DNA of 64,000 bases, taken from the NCBI GenBank assembly GCA_021234155.1, contig JAJEKV010000052.1, positions 681,933-745,932 of the forward strand, in the 5' to 3' direction. Position numbers and translations under genes: made by a program. The notes beneath the pieces were generated by a model. The model was given only the letters and a program-made list of their open reading frames with translations. It was not told where the DNA came from and searched no databases. This DNA is from Isoetes taiwanensis. Taxonomy: Eukaryota > Streptophyta > Lycopodiopsida > Isoetales > Isoetaceae. This document shows, one piece after another, positions 10,198 to 21,320 of the stretch; position 1 is the first letter of the stretch, and every line of letters begins with the position of its first letter.

Positions 10198-11927
10198 TCA
10201 ATAAAAGGCTTATACGGCGCGATTTTGGAATAGACATAATCCCAATTTAATTGAATGATGGTTATTGAGTCATTTTAATCTTAAACATGTTCAAGTATTT
10301 GCAAAAAACTCTAGACTACATTATTTCTCTCTTTTTATGATATTACACCTCGAAAGCAACTGAAATAGGAGTCTTCTCTGTCAATATGATGATCATGTAT
10401 TTTACGATCTTTGTCATTTTCTTTTTATTTGAATTACAAGCTTTTAAAGTCCAAGGTCCAACTTCTTAATTAAAATGGGTTTCTTTGACTTGATCCAACA
10501 TCTCAAATATTTAATATTCAGAAATGCTGACCAGCAATATAACATGATTTAATTTGAAGATATTGAAAATATCAATTGATCACGAAATAAGTTGGCAAAA
10601 GTTATCTATATTAGCCTAAATGCATCGCATTTAACCACAAAGTTGGCTCCGAATATTGAACTTGAATACAAGGCCTCCTAAGTGCTAACCCAAAGGACTA
10701 ATCACCAAACCATTGAACCACAAGCAGGGGATTCTTTTATTTTTTATTTGTTTTGGTTGTGAGGGGGACCCGAAATCCATGCCCCTCAAACCCCAGCACA
10801 AGAAAATGCTCCTGAAGTAAGAGCTTGAAGCACTATGTACTTACTCCAGTATAGAAGACTAATGATAAGAATTGATTTGAAGATACCAGTCCATGTATGG
10901 TCCCTCACTTCTTCCTCAAGGTAGAAAGATTTATAAGCCATCAATATCTTAGCCAAAGCTACAATAATAACACCACGAGTAGATAAGTAAATGCCTTGTA
11001 AAATGTAAAGCCTATTATACTCCCAGATTGACCACAAGAGCCAACCAGATCCGAGATGAAATGCCTTTTAAACCTCATGCTGTGTCCCTCGATCATGCAT
11101 GGCTTAGAAGCCCACATGTTGTGGTGCAAGATGGTACATATGCATAACAAATTAGATGTTATGGTTGATGCTAGATATGCAGTTATAGAGAAATTGGAGT
11201 TTCGAATTGTCAGCTTGGCCATTGTGGAAACTAGTTAGAAATCAGCTAATAGTGAGTGCATAATTTTGCAGATAAAAATGCATTTCCTCTAATATCATTT
11301 TTTGCTAAAAAAAACAACTGATTTGAAGTTAAAGCTGCAAATGAATATAATTTCGTGCATGTGACTTTCCTTTCACTATGACAGTCAAAACATATCTCTA
11401 TGGCTAGCAAATACAGGCTCTCTTAGACAAACAGTGGCTACACTTTTTTTTCTTTCCCAACTCATGAGAGGATACCCCAAATGAGGATCCCTATCTAAGG
11501 CCTAAAACGAGATACACCTTATGGATGTATCCGTCCAACTGATCTCGAGGTCTAAAGATGCCCCTCTTGTGAAGATACCCCTCGCGTGAATATGTTGGAA
11601 GATTATTTATGATGGTTGTTCAGACATGAATCAATATCAATGATTGAGAAATGCTCATATAGCTCAAAAATCTTCTTCAAATCATAGACAACAAATCTTC
11701 AAATCGTTTCAATATGTTTGGGCCTTCAAAAATATGTTGAACTTGTTATTCTTGTTTATAGTTTAGATTTTGGATAGATCCATCAATTTGGTGGTAGTTT
11801 ATAGTATTCCTAGATTCAAGAAAAATCAGGAAATAAAAAATAGATAGGTTCCAGAGGTAATGCAGATTAGAGCAGCGTGATTTAGACAAGAATCCAATAT
11901 TTTAGGATTCCAGGGCTTTCTTTCCTA
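10198..11927. other. AT-rich intergenic DNA with a weak LINE-like trace on the minus strand
   Basis: No intact gene is seen. On the minus strand around 10786..11222 short open stretches read WSIWEYNRLYILQG and MAKLTIRNSNFSITAYLA. A tryptophan-rich 'W.IW..RN' pattern is what one expects near the zf-RVT end of plant LINE ORF2 proteins, but the match is short and I do not rely on it. The rest is simple AT-rich sequence. Confidence 0.25.
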
Positions 11928-13048
11928 CTAGAAATGGAGCCCAGCGTTGCTGGGCATAGCTAGGAACAATAAATGACATTGGAGCAATTGATAAATGAAC
12001 TCACATTTTTAAGATTGCACAATTAAGAGCATTCAACTGCATTTCCCAGTTCCTCCAAGGTTCCCCAAGTTTTTTCCCTTTCCCCTTTGCCTTTTTCTGC
12101 TTTCCATTTTTTTCCCCTTCTTTCCTTCCTTTCTTTTTCTATTTTCTCGTTTACCTTTTTCCACTATCTCATTTCTTCCTTTGCCCTTTTCACGTTTTTG
12201 CCCCTTTCCTGTTTTTCCTTTTCTATTTTTCCCTTTCCTTTTCTCCCATTTCATTTTGCCTTTTACTTTTTCCTTTTTCCCTTTTCCCTTTGCTTCCCTT
12301 TCCCTTCCCTTTGCTTCCCTTTTTCTTTTCCCAATGGCCCTTTTCCTCCTCTCCCAATCCTTTCTCTCTTCCCTTTTTTCCCTTCTGTTTCCCCCCTCCC
12401 TTGGCCCATTCTTTTTCTCTTTCCCTTTCCCTTTCTCTTTTCCTAATCCCTTTTTCCCAACCCCTTTCTCCATTTTTTTTTCTCCTCTCTTTTTTCCTTC
12501 CCTTTTCCCCTTTCCTTTTCCTTCGGCCCTTTTGTCTTCCTTTTACCTTCGGCCCTTTTGTCTTCCTTTTTTTTCCTTCGGCCATTTTGCCTTCCCTTTT
12601 TTCCTCCCTTTTCTCCACTTTTTCTCATTTCTCCTTTTTTCCTTCCCTTTTCCTTCGGCACTTTTGTCTTCCCTTTTCCTTTGGCCCTTTTGCCTTCCCT
12701 TTATCATTTTCTCCTCCCCTTTCCCTTTCTACTCTATTTCTTTGTTCTTTTCTCCTTTTCCCCTTCCCTTTTTCTATTTTTGTCTTTTCCTCTCTTTTTT
12801 TTTTCCCCTATTTCCCCTTTTTCCTTTCCCCCTTTCCTTTTGTCCTTTTCCCCTCCCTATTCCTTTTTTCTCCATTTTCCCTTTCTTTTCCCTTTTCCCT
12901 TTCCCATTTCACCCCTTGACTGTCGGATTGAGTTAATCTTGGTTGAAGTCGCGCACATGTCATCTTCACCGTTGGTCGATCAAATCCTCAACCGTTCGAT
13001 TTAGGTCTCCATGGAAGACACATGCAATATTTTTATTATATAAGAAGA
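11928..13048 (-). mobile_element. Non-autonomous Helitron, 1.12 kb, minus strand
   Basis: On the minus strand the element begins TCTTCTTATATAATA (13048, preceded by A) and ends with a hairpin (GCCCAGC-loop-GCTGGGC), a short spacer and CTAG at 11928, followed by T. These are the canonical Helitron marks: 5'-TC, 3' hairpin plus CTRR, insertion between A and T, no target duplication. The first 150 nt (CCTAAATCG.ACGGT.GAGGATTTGAT) and the 3' end match the Helitron at 60964..63021, whose insertion site is proven by an empty copy. The interior is almost wholly a pyrimidine-rich tract on the plus strand. No Rep/helicase gene is present. Confidence 0.8.
12068..12911. repeat. Long polypyrimidine/polypurine tract inside the Helitron
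   Basis: About 840 bp consist almost only of C and T on the plus strand in irregular CCCTTTT/CCTTTTC units, with occasional interruptions such as CCTTCGGCCC(T)TTTGTCTT repeated several times around 12530..12700. All long reading frames here on both strands (Phe/Pro/Ser-rich or Lys/Gly/Arg-rich) are artefacts of the composition. The tract could form triplex DNA. Confidence 0.9.
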
Positions 13049-13380
13049 TAATCGTCAAATCATGGTTTTTGATGGGTGTAAAGGCCAATAAATAAAAGAT
13101 TTCAAAAGCTCAAAGGCTCTTAACGATGGGAAGATAAATTTTGTGCAAGGAATTTTTTTCTTTTTTTTGTGAGGTCATGTCATGTTTGGAAAACCTTTAA
13201 ACCATAGTCAAAACGTCGAAAGGAGGAAAAACAATTAGAGTCAAAAGGTAGAAGACATGGCAAAAAATCAAAAAAGCTAAGGGAATCATAGAGTAGAAAA
13301 GCCACAATACTAATATGGATATAAGTGGTATGGTAGCTTATAGAGATTTTCAAAATAACAAGATAGAAAATGGTTGATTG

Positions 13381-13568
13381 ATAGGTAAGTAGCTAGGTAG
13401 GTAGATAGATAGATAGATGTCTACATCCATGAGAACCCAATCGGGTTATGGGATGGGTACATGCAGAGGGTAAGAGCCCAAATGAAACTTGGGGCCGAAG
13501 CCCCATCACAAAACACGATAACAATAACAATAACAATAACAATAACAATAACAATAACAATAACAAAA
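13381..13568. repeat. Microsatellites (GTAG/ATAG)n and (AATAAC)n
   Basis: A GTAG/ATAG-type run lies at 13384..13417 and about eight units of ACAATA at 13517..13566. Both are simple repeats. The hydrophobic reading frames across them (poly-VI and poly-TI) are not genes. The region between the Helitron (ending 13048) and here is AT-rich and otherwise empty. Confidence 0.85.
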
Positions 13569-14436
13569 CAACAAAATACGAAGCAGAGTAGAGCAAGGCT
13601 ACCCATAACCGACCGATGGATTAGAGGTCTTGTTACGGCAAAATTCACAGAGCAAATTTCGCCCACCTGGGTTATCCAGATCAACCGCCGCCACATCATG
13701 GATCCCAGATCCTCCCTCATTGATCAATATGGGACTGGCCCAGCCGGTGTTCTTCACACCGCAGATAGTTGAATCCCCTTGGTAAATTTCTCTGAGCGAA
13801 TATCAAGCATCTGCACCAGAGGCTTCTCTTGGCTAAACAACCGGCCACCTGCACAACAGCACAGTCCGACCACTGAAAGAACCTGGTCCTCTCTGTGATC
13901 ACCACAGCAGGTTCGGCCTGCCAAATCGAAGGTTCCCTCCAAGTCTCGACTTAATCAGATCACTCTAGCTTATGGAATCAAAATCTTTCCCAAGACCCAA
14001 TTCCGGCTGGCTCCTTTGAATTCATTCTTCAGGCTTTATAATACAGCCACTGGAGTTTACTGCAGTCCCCTACAGTCAGAAACCGACCTGCCTGGCCTCA
14101 GATTCGATCTCAATCACAGCTCCTTGCCACGACTCTTAGATCTGGCATCCGGGTCTGCTAGTTTGATACAGATTCATTCATCTATTCCTTATAACAGGTT
14201 TTATAACCCATCCAACCTATTAATGCCATGTGTCCAATATAACCTTAATATTTAACATAACTAACTTTCATTTCCCTTTATTAATGCTTTTACCCCTAGT
14301 ACCAATACTAGTTCTACTAACAACTTAGTTAGCTATACATTAATAAAGATCTTCCCCGTCTACAATTAATCTTGCAAGCTCCCTCCGCACTAATATATGA
14401 TAATATTGGTGCCCCCTCGCGAACCATTATCCGTCG
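13569..14436. other. Unassigned DNA next to a Ty3 gag fragment
   Basis: The composition is mixed and no gene is recognisable. By position it could be part of the same retroelement as the gag fragment that follows, but no TG..CA boundary, second LTR copy or polypurine tract could be placed. Confidence 0.3.
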
Positions 14437-15392
14437 CTAGCCAATATTACCACTTATCCCGCATTCCGTCACCATAGACTGATCCTTGAGAAGTTCCCCC
14501 GGCCCTTTTTGCCTTCCAATTAGCAAAATTTTGTGCCTTCTGGACTCTTTCCTACCTACCAATTTCCTGGCAATCTCAACAGCCAGCTCAAAATTAATAG
14601 GTTCAGCCTGCAACAAATGTGTGCGAATGCTAGCATCCCATAGACCATTTATAAAATGATCCACGCGCATCCCGGCAGTAATCTCGGGTAATCGTGAAAA
14701 GAGCGCCCTCAGCTCTGTCACATAATCCCATAGAGACCCTGTTTGAGTGAGCTCCTTTAGCTGTATGAGCGCATGTCGCCGGTCATGGTGAGGTGCATGC
14801 TCCTGTCGGAACAAGCGACAAAAATCCCTCCAAGTACGCAGCTTCTGACCATTATCGGTGTGGATATCCCACCAATCAGCTACCGGTCCCTTCAACTTCA
14901 GGGTGGCATACATTAGTCGGGCATTTTCACCTTTCTTCGTAGCTGCAAAACACAGCTTCATTTGATTGAACCACTGCATAGCCTGCTCAAGCGCAACATC
15001 CTTGCCATAGAAATCGGGCATCTTTACACGCTCCAGAGACTTAATCTCTTCATCAGAAAGCTCTTCCAGGGATTCTTCCAGCTGAGCAACACCTTCCATG
15101 ACACCCTGAGCTACTGGTTCATCGGGTAGCCCCGTGTTGATTCCTGATGGGGCACTAGGTCCTGGTTGTGCAACCTTGTGAAGAACATCACGGTTTGCCC
15201 CTGGCGCAGTGGAACTGCCCCAGCCACTTGTAGAAACTTTTCTACTACAGTACTTAAACGAAGTTCCCGGGCCTTCCCTTCAGTAGCCCACTTCTGCGGG
15301 TTTTCCTGCATCAACCCTAGGGTGTTTCGGAACTTAGCTTGTTCAGCTTTTATCTCGTTCAGTTCCCTAGTCCGGCGGTTGACATGACCCAC
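14437..15392 (-). pseudogene. Ty3/gypsy Gag fragment
   Basis: The 220-codon part (14437..15099) reads LERVKMPDFYGKDVALEQAM then QWFNQMKLCF ... ARLMYATLKLKGPVADWWD ... TWRDFCRLFRQEHAP ... LKELTQTGSLWDYVTELRAL ... VDHFINGLWDASIRTHLL, a textbook Retrotrans_gag domain of Ty3/gypsy elements. The upstream part (15111..15392) is a charged leader (MGHVNRRTRELNEIKAEQAKF). No protease, RT, integrase or LTRs are found nearby, so this is an isolated, broken fossil. It is not closely like the Gag of the chromovirus at 33094..46228. Confidence 0.8.
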
Positions 15393-15479
15393 ATTCTCGT
15401 CAGGTAAATTTCCACCTACCGGACTTCGCTCAGTACTTGCTCCCGGAGCGTTCCCGGCATTTTCATTACCAGTTTATTG

Positions 15480-15795
15480 CAGCAAGGATTCTACCCTAAG
15501 GAAGACCTTCAATTTGCAAAAACTCTGTTGCAGCAGTGCCATGAACAGTTAATTAGCAGCTCTTCCAAGGTTGAAGAACTGAAAAATCAGCAGGCACAAC
15601 TACGTGACAACATAAATAAGCTCAGGAAGAAAGGATGCACATGAAGAGGACCTAGCACAAATTCAACAAGACATTGATAGTGTTCTTGACGACGCTAAGC
15701 AGAACAAGAGAGACATCAAGAATGTGCAGCAGGAGGTCGACCTTTTGATGAGGGATAGAACAAGGAAGGAAGAAATGTTGAAGAGAATTTGAAAC
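15480..15795 (+). pseudogene. Broken exon of a coiled-coil protein
   Basis: After a good acceptor (TTTATTGCAG|) the sequence reads QGFYPKEDLQFAKTLLQQCH, continues in heptad-like style (SSKVEELKNQQAQLRDNINK), and then changes frame to EEDLAQIQQDIDSVLDDAKQ NKRDIKNVQQEV. It is rich in Q, E, K and L at heptad spacing, so a long coiled coil. One frame change and a stop after 'KEEMLKRI' show it is dead or a captured gene fragment. The parent protein is not identifiable. Confidence 0.45.
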
Positions 15796-16086
15796 CATTG
15801 GAGAAAGCCATTCGGGAAAAGGAGTTATGTGAAAAGAGGATTGCAGGCTCTTGGCATTTTGTATCCCAATTTCAGCACAGTTTATATAAATCATATTAAG
15901 TACACAATGGGCAACAATTCTCTGACGTTGTAATGTGGTGCTCAGGTCATTATGAAACTCCTTTTCCGACTTCCACATGAGCAACAGATTTGGACAGTTC
16001 CTTGGGATGGAAAATATGGAAATGGAGTTTTCCAAGCTTAGATCCATTTAGTTCAATTTCGTAGGTTCATAACTGTGATCGTTTCG

Positions 16087-16166
16087 GCTTAATATCAAAT
16101 CTTAAGAAGAGTTTCGATATCAAACCTTAAGAAGAGTTTGGGCTTAATATCAAACCTTAAGAAGAG
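16087..16166. repeat. Three-copy tandem repeat, about 27 bp
   Basis: Units of the form (GGCTTA)ATATCAAACCTTAAGAAGAG occur three times in a row with small differences. The surrounding 15800..17129 is non-coding as far as I can see. The reading frame 16274..16567 has no recognisable content. Confidence 0.6.
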
Positions 16167-17129
16167 TTGGAGAAAAAGAAATGTTCGCGGCCAAGGGCGG
16201 CCGCGATAAATTTCTTGTAAATATTAAAGTTACCATGGAAATGCTTTTAGTTAAAAACTTTAACTGAGATTTCTTGCATTGCTCGAGTGCCGTCAACAGT
16301 GGTGGGGACTTCAGGAACGTTCCTTGGTGTGAGGATTACACGAAGTCATTATTTAATGTACGATTGTGGTGTTGCTCAAATGAAGAGAATGGAGAGAGGC
16401 CAAAGCAGCCGCCTTTTGACCTGGTCACAGGAATTTATACGACTCTCATCTCAATTAGAATTATGGGTGGAAGAGCAATCATAAGCAGTCCAGGGTTCGA
16501 AATTAGAATTTATTTAAGGCTGCCGGAAATACATGAAATTATAGTGTATTTTCCCGGAAATCCTTAGAAATTTCTCCAAAAATAGCCTGAAAAAACGCCG
16601 GGAATATTTTTTGGCTATCGGAAATTTTTGGAAATGACCGGATTTTTAAGGGCAGAACCCCCCAATTTCGAACCCTTCCTCGTATAGGTACGGTGGTGCA
16701 GTATATTAAGGAAAAGCATCATTGCGCCATTGCTATTTGGCTGCCATTTGCTATAAAAAGGCAAAGATGTTGGGAAAGGACAGAACATGATGGAGACGAT
16801 ATCCTGGGGCTACTCTGGTGGACGAGCTCAGCTGGGGCTCGGTTATGGCGGATTCGCTCCGTTGCTTCTAAAAGCAAGGATTGAGGATTAGAATATCCCT
16901 CGGCCGAGCTCCACAACTGCGCATTGAATGACAAAATTCAAAATATAAAAATTAGCCGAAAACTGCTAAACGAAGCTGGGACGGTCCATGCCACATTCTT
17001 AAAAATGCATGCCCTTTTCCGGTGCACAAAGTCCACCTCCTTATCAAAATACAAAAGAAGAAGAGGTATAGCCTTTTTCAGAGGCATTTAGAATCTGCAC
17101 AGATAGGCTCCTCAACATAGGAATGAACA

Positions 17130-20100
17130 TTATTTAGCATTCAACTCAATCTTGACTTCCTCCTCAATGATGCTTATGTTTGCCTTGTCTTCCCACCGAT
17201 CAGCTTCTGCATAAATGTTCGATAACAACACAAGTGTACCAATATTTTCAGGTTCTAATGCTATAATTTCCTTCAGGGCATAGTCTGCCATTTCAGAGTC
17301 AGCATAAACTCTGCAAGAGTTAAGAAATGCAGTCCATTCTACAACACCAGGCTCGAATGGCATTGTATCAATGAAGTCCTTTGTGTTATCCAGGTATCCT
17401 GTGCGGCTAAGAAGACTAATCATCGATGCATAATGCTGTGATAGTGGTGTGATTGCATAATTCAGACTCATGGACTGAAAGTAATGGTAACCTTGATAGA
17501 GTAGACCTGCATAGCTGCATGCTGACAAAATGGCAACATATGTAACTACATCAGGCTTCACACCTTTCTGTTGCATTTCCATAAACTGGCCCAATGCCTT
17601 TACAATATCCCCATGGTAACCATATCCTGCGATCATTGCCGTCCAAGAAATCACGTCTCTTGTATGCATACTGTTAAACACAGAACAAGCATGATCTATG
17701 TATCCCAACTTCATATACATGTTAAGGAGTGCGTTACTGACATGGGTTTCCTCCAAGTCCCATTCATTCTGCCTTATATAGGCATGAATCTCTTTACCTT
17801 CCTCCATAGCTCCTATACCAGAGCATGCCATGAGGGCACTGATACATGTTACTTTATCAGGCACCATGCCATTGTGTTGCATTTCTTTAAAGAGCCTCAA
17901 AGCCTCTTCCCCATTTCCATATTCAATATATCCTGCGATTAATGCATTCCATGTCACTTCGCTTTGTGCAGGCATTTCATTAAACACAACTATAGCTTCC
18001 TCCATTTCACCACACTTTACATACATGTCAACCAATGCTGTACCAATAAACAAATCAATTTCGAACCCAGTTTTATTAATGATGTTATGTATTTTTCTTC
18101 CTTGTTCTAGGGCTAAGCTTTCACTGCAGGTTCCTAATATGATGGAAAAGGTGACCCGATCAGGCTCTATATCTTCTTCTCTCATCTGTCTAAGAATCAT
18201 CAACGGAGAGAAAGCACCTCTGTAGTGTGCATACCCACCAAGCAAAGCATTCCATGAAACAACATTGTGCATGGGCATCCTATCAAATGTCTCAACAGCC
18301 TTTGCTATGCTCCCAGATTTGCAATACATATCAACAACTGTATTTTCCATCATGACATCTATTTCATGTTGAACCTGCATATAAGAGTGAAACAATTTCC
18401 CTTTTCCAAAAGAAAATCCATTCGCACATGCATTTAAGATATGGATGAGAGTTATGTTATCAACTTTTGCATCCTCACATGACATTTGGAGGAAAATTTC
18501 ACAAGCCGCATGGGGTTCACAATGTTGTGCATGAGCTCCAATTATCGAATTCCAAGACATCACATCCCTAGTTGGCATCATGTCAAATACATGCTGACTA
18601 TCTTTGAGGCTCCCACAGTGGCTATACATGTCCACAAGTGCATTCCCAATACAGATATCGAATTGATATCCATTTTGTATGATATAAGTATGGATCCATT
18701 TCCCCTGTCCCCAGGATTGCAGACTGGCACATGCATTCGCAATGTTGAGAAATGTTATACGGTCTGGCGATGGGCTTTCCTTTATGATTTCATTGAAAAG
18801 GTCCAATGCTTCCTTACTAAATGCATGTTGAGCACATCCTCCAATTATTGTATTCCATGAAATGATGTCATGACTATGCATTCTCTGGAACACGTTCCAT
18901 GCATCCAGCATGTTTCTGCAATTAGCATACATATCTATAAGTGAATTCTCAAACGAAGAATCAAACTCAATTGCTTCTCTCAAACTGTAAGCATGAACAA
19001 GCTTTCCATAAGCTATACATACACAGTTTCTACATGCATTCAGAAGACAGATAATAGACACATCATCTGGTTTCACAAGCATGTGATGAAAAATCCTGAA
19101 ACAATTCTGAACATCACCAAGTTGAGCATATCCACCAAGCAACGCATTCCAAAGAACAACATTATGATCGATGATGCTATCAAATATTCTATGTGCATCA
19201 CCTATACTTCCACATTTTATATACATATCAACAATTGCACTGCCTACAGACGCACCTGTTTCCACTCCAGCTTTAATGATGGAAGCGTGAACATGTTTCC
19301 CCATGTTAAGAGATGAGAATGCAGCACACCCACCGAGGATACCCAAAAAAGTAACCCGATTTGGCTTCAGGCCATCAGCTTGAAGCTCCCTAAAAAGCAT
19401 CAAAGCGATTTTCCCATCATTATGTTGGACACATCCAGTAGCCAATGTAGTCCATGACACAACATCTCTTGCTCGAAGCCTATCAAATACAGAACATGCA
19501 TCTTCTAGCCTGCTGCTTTTGATGTACATATCAACAAGAGCATTTCCTAAAACAAGTTCAGACTCAAACCCATATTTCATAATGGATGCATGGACCCATT
19601 TTCCATATTGTGGGTTACCACAAGTACTCAGAATGTTAACAAAGGTAACTTTGTCTGCCTTGATACCAGCTTGTTGCATTTCATTGAACGATTTCAAAGA
19701 CATACTGACATCCATACATGTAGAAATTGCTCCAATCACAACATTCCATGAGATAGTATCGCGCACTGTCATACTTTCGAAAACACAAGCGGCATCCTCT
19801 ATACTGCCACATTTCCCATACATATCCATAAGGGTATTATTCAGAACAACATCTCTATAACATCCAATTCTAACAATATATGCATGCATGATTTTACCAT
19901 ATGCAAGTATTGTCAGTTTGGCACACGAATTAATAGTGCAAACAAATGTTATACCATCCAGTTCAACCTTCTGATACTGCATTTCTTGGAAGAGTGCAAG
20001 AGCCAGGTAAAGGTCCCCGTTCCTGGCAAATGCTCCAATTATAGTTGTCCAGGTGAATTTGTTTTGTTGGACCATTCTGCTAAAGATTAAATGTGCATCC

Positions 20101-20285
20101 TCGAAGCAGCACCATCTGCTATACATGTTCATGAGGCTGTTTAGTAGAATTACGCTGGCCCTTAAGGGTGCGTGGATAAGATGGGCATGAAGTTGCTTTC
20201 CTTCTGGCAGAGACTTTGCATCTCTACATCTCTGTAGCATATTGCCATAACAATTGACGAAGAAAAGGGGCTGAGCAATGGCCAT
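17130..20285 (-). CDS. PLS-class pentatricopeptide-repeat protein with a short E1-like end
   Basis: An uninterrupted 1051-codon gene. A stop lies four codons before the ATG, so this start is the first possible. From residue ~20 to ~960 it is a run of P, L and S repeats, about nine or ten PLS sets. Each set shows the LHAH/VHA (L), NALVDMYxKCG (S) and SWxxxIGGxA (P) signatures. Residues ~975-1050 (GVVEWTAFLNSCRVYADSEM ... IGTLVLLSNIYAEADRWED) match the E1 motif, but E2 and a DYW deaminase are absent. PLS proteins bind organellar RNA in a base-specific way and mostly act as C-to-U editing factors; with no DYW domain this one would need a deaminase partner or act otherwise. An organelle location is expected, but the N-terminus is not a strong transit peptide. 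Being intronless is normal for the family. Confidence 0.93.
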   Translation of the reverse strand: MAIAQPLFFVNCYGNMLQRCRDAKSLPEGKQLHAHLIHAPLRASVILLNSLMNMYSRWCCFEDAHLIFSRMVQQNKFTWTTIIGAFARNGDLYLALALFQEMQYQKVELDGITFVCTINSCAKLTILAYGKIMHAYIVRIGCYRDVVLNNTLMDMYGKCGSIEDAACVFESMTVRDTISWNVVIGAISTCMDVSMSLKSFNEMQQAGIKADKVTFVNILSTCGNPQYGKWVHASIMKYGFESELVLGNALVDMYIKSSRLEDACSVFDRLRARDVVSWTTLATGCVQHNDGKIALMLFRELQADGLKPNRVTFLGILGGCAAFSSLNMGKHVHASIIKAGVETGASVGSAIVDMYIKCGSIGDAHRIFDSIIDHNVVLWNALLGGYAQLGDVQNCFRIFHHMLVKPDDVSIICLLNACRNCVCIAYGKLVHAYSLREAIEFDSSFENSLIDMYANCRNMLDAWNVFQRMHSHDIISWNTIIGGCAQHAFSKEALDLFNEIIKESPSPDRITFLNIANACASLQSWGQGKWIHTYIIQNGYQFDICIGNALVDMYSHCGSLKDSQHVFDMMPTRDVMSWNSIIGAHAQHCEPHAACEIFLQMSCEDAKVDNITLIHILNACANGFSFGKGKLFHSYMQVQHEIDVMMENTVVDMYCKSGSIAKAVETFDRMPMHNVVSWNALLGGYAHYRGAFSPLMILRQMREEDIEPDRVTFSIILGTCSESLALEQGRKIHNIINKTGFEIDLFIGTALVDMYVKCGEMEEAIVVFNEMPAQSEVTWNALIAGYIEYGNGEEALRLFKEMQHNGMVPDKVTCISALMACSGIGAMEEGKEIHAYIRQNEWDLEETHVSNALLNMYMKLGYIDHACSVFNSMHTRDVISWTAMIAGYGYHGDIVKALGQFMEMQQKGVKPDVVTYVAILSACSYAGLLYQGYHYFQSMSLNYAITPLSQHYASMISLLSRTGYLDNTKDFIDTMPFEPGVVEWTAFLNSCRVYADSEMADYALKEIIALEPENIGTLVLLSNIYAEADRWEDKANISIIEEEVKIELNAK

Positions 20286-20698
20286 TGAGATTCTTCAAAA
20301 TTCATCTGGTAAACTGTCTGTGTTGACCATTCTCTTGAAGTTTATCTCCTCCTGCCTTGGCATGGAATTGCCATCCAATTGGGCTGAAGATTTGCCCTGT
20401 CAATCTGGTTTCCTGTTTCCCAAAAGCTTAGGGCAGAATCTCTTACATCGAAGGTCACCGTTTTTTTGGCGTTTAATTCTTCTGCACGAGCCAATGGTGC
20501 AGAAAAACCAATCGTCAACAAACGCCGCTGTGGCCGAAGCTTCAAAATAGCAGAAGCCAAGGCTATAGCCCGCCCGCCAAAGTGAAGCATCCAAACAGGC
20601 AAAACTCCCCAACTCGGATTCGCAGGGCTCCTCGATTCGGCTTGCGAAGAGCATCCAATGGATTTCACAGGGTTGTCGGATTTGGCAAGGCCTGCGGA
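20286..20698. other. Upstream region of the PPR gene
   Basis: The promoter and 5' leader of the PPR gene must lie here. No TATA box in an obvious position is seen. Overlapping reading frames on both strands (20278..20810) show no family motif and are taken as chance. Confidence 0.35.
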
Positions 20699-20721
20699 TT
20701 AGGCCCTTTTTCCGTATACAG

Positions 20722-20820
20722 GAATGTTTGTGTGGGGGAGATTCTGGCCTAGAAAATTGGCCGACGCGGGCCAGCGCGTAGGCCAATTTTCTGGCCAGAA
20801 TCCCCCCCACACAAACATTC
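20722..20820. repeat. Inverted repeat, arms about 40 bp
   Basis: GAATGTTTGTGTGGGGG... at 20722 pairs with ...CCCCCACACAAACATTC ending at 20820, and the inner parts (GGCCTAGAAAATTGGCC / GGCCAATTTTCTGGCC) pair as well, around a GC-rich loop at 20763..20780. The fit is strong, with a couple of bulges. Confidence 0.75.
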
Positions 20821-21214
20821 GTGTAACGTGAAATTGGGGAGGGGCATTTTCTGCCACGTCAGCCATTCTACTGCATGATTTTTCTTAGGCGGTCGAGCTC
20901 CGGCTATGGCGCCGTCGTGACGCCAGAGGTCTAGGCATCGTCGATCCGGCTGCTCTTTGCATTATCTGAGGCGCTGGATCGAGATCTATCCTTTGATGTA
21001 ATTTTGGAGAGAAGCGCCTCATATTTTCTTAGTTTTTGGAAGAATCTTTGTATTCCTGTGTCATTTTGGAGGTTCAGCTATGGCGGAGCTTCAGCTATGG
21101 CGTCGCCTTGACGCCAAGTAGTTTTTATGGCAAGTAGTCAATATTTTGTGCTTTTTTTCTATTCTTGCTTCTGTTCTTTCGATTTTTGACATATCAGAGT
21201 TTCTAGAGTGCCAG

Positions 21215-21320
21215 GACGAGTTTCTTGGAGCAAAATATGACGAGTTTCTTGGACGAGTTTCTTGGACGAGTTTCTTGGAGCTAGCTTATGGGTATGGACG
21301 AGTTTCTTGGAGCGAAATAT
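21215..21320. repeat. GACGAGTTTCTTGGA short tandem repeat
   Basis: GACGAGTTTCTTGGA occurs about five times between 21215 and 21315, some copies head to tail and others separated by GCAAAATATG-like spacers. The 21100..21720 region is otherwise repetitive (TTTCTTGGGG, then AATGTTTTGATT repeated at 21600..21710) and non-coding. Confidence 0.6.

Noticed and set aside
12033-13004. Several long overlapping reading frames on both strands (Phe/Pro-rich and Lys/Gly/Glu-rich)
   Set aside because: They are forced by the polypyrimidine tract of the Helitron; there are no domains, no codon bias and no splice structure.
20278-20810. Small reading frames on both strands upstream of the PPR gene
   Set aside because: No homology features; they overlap each other and the likely promoter.
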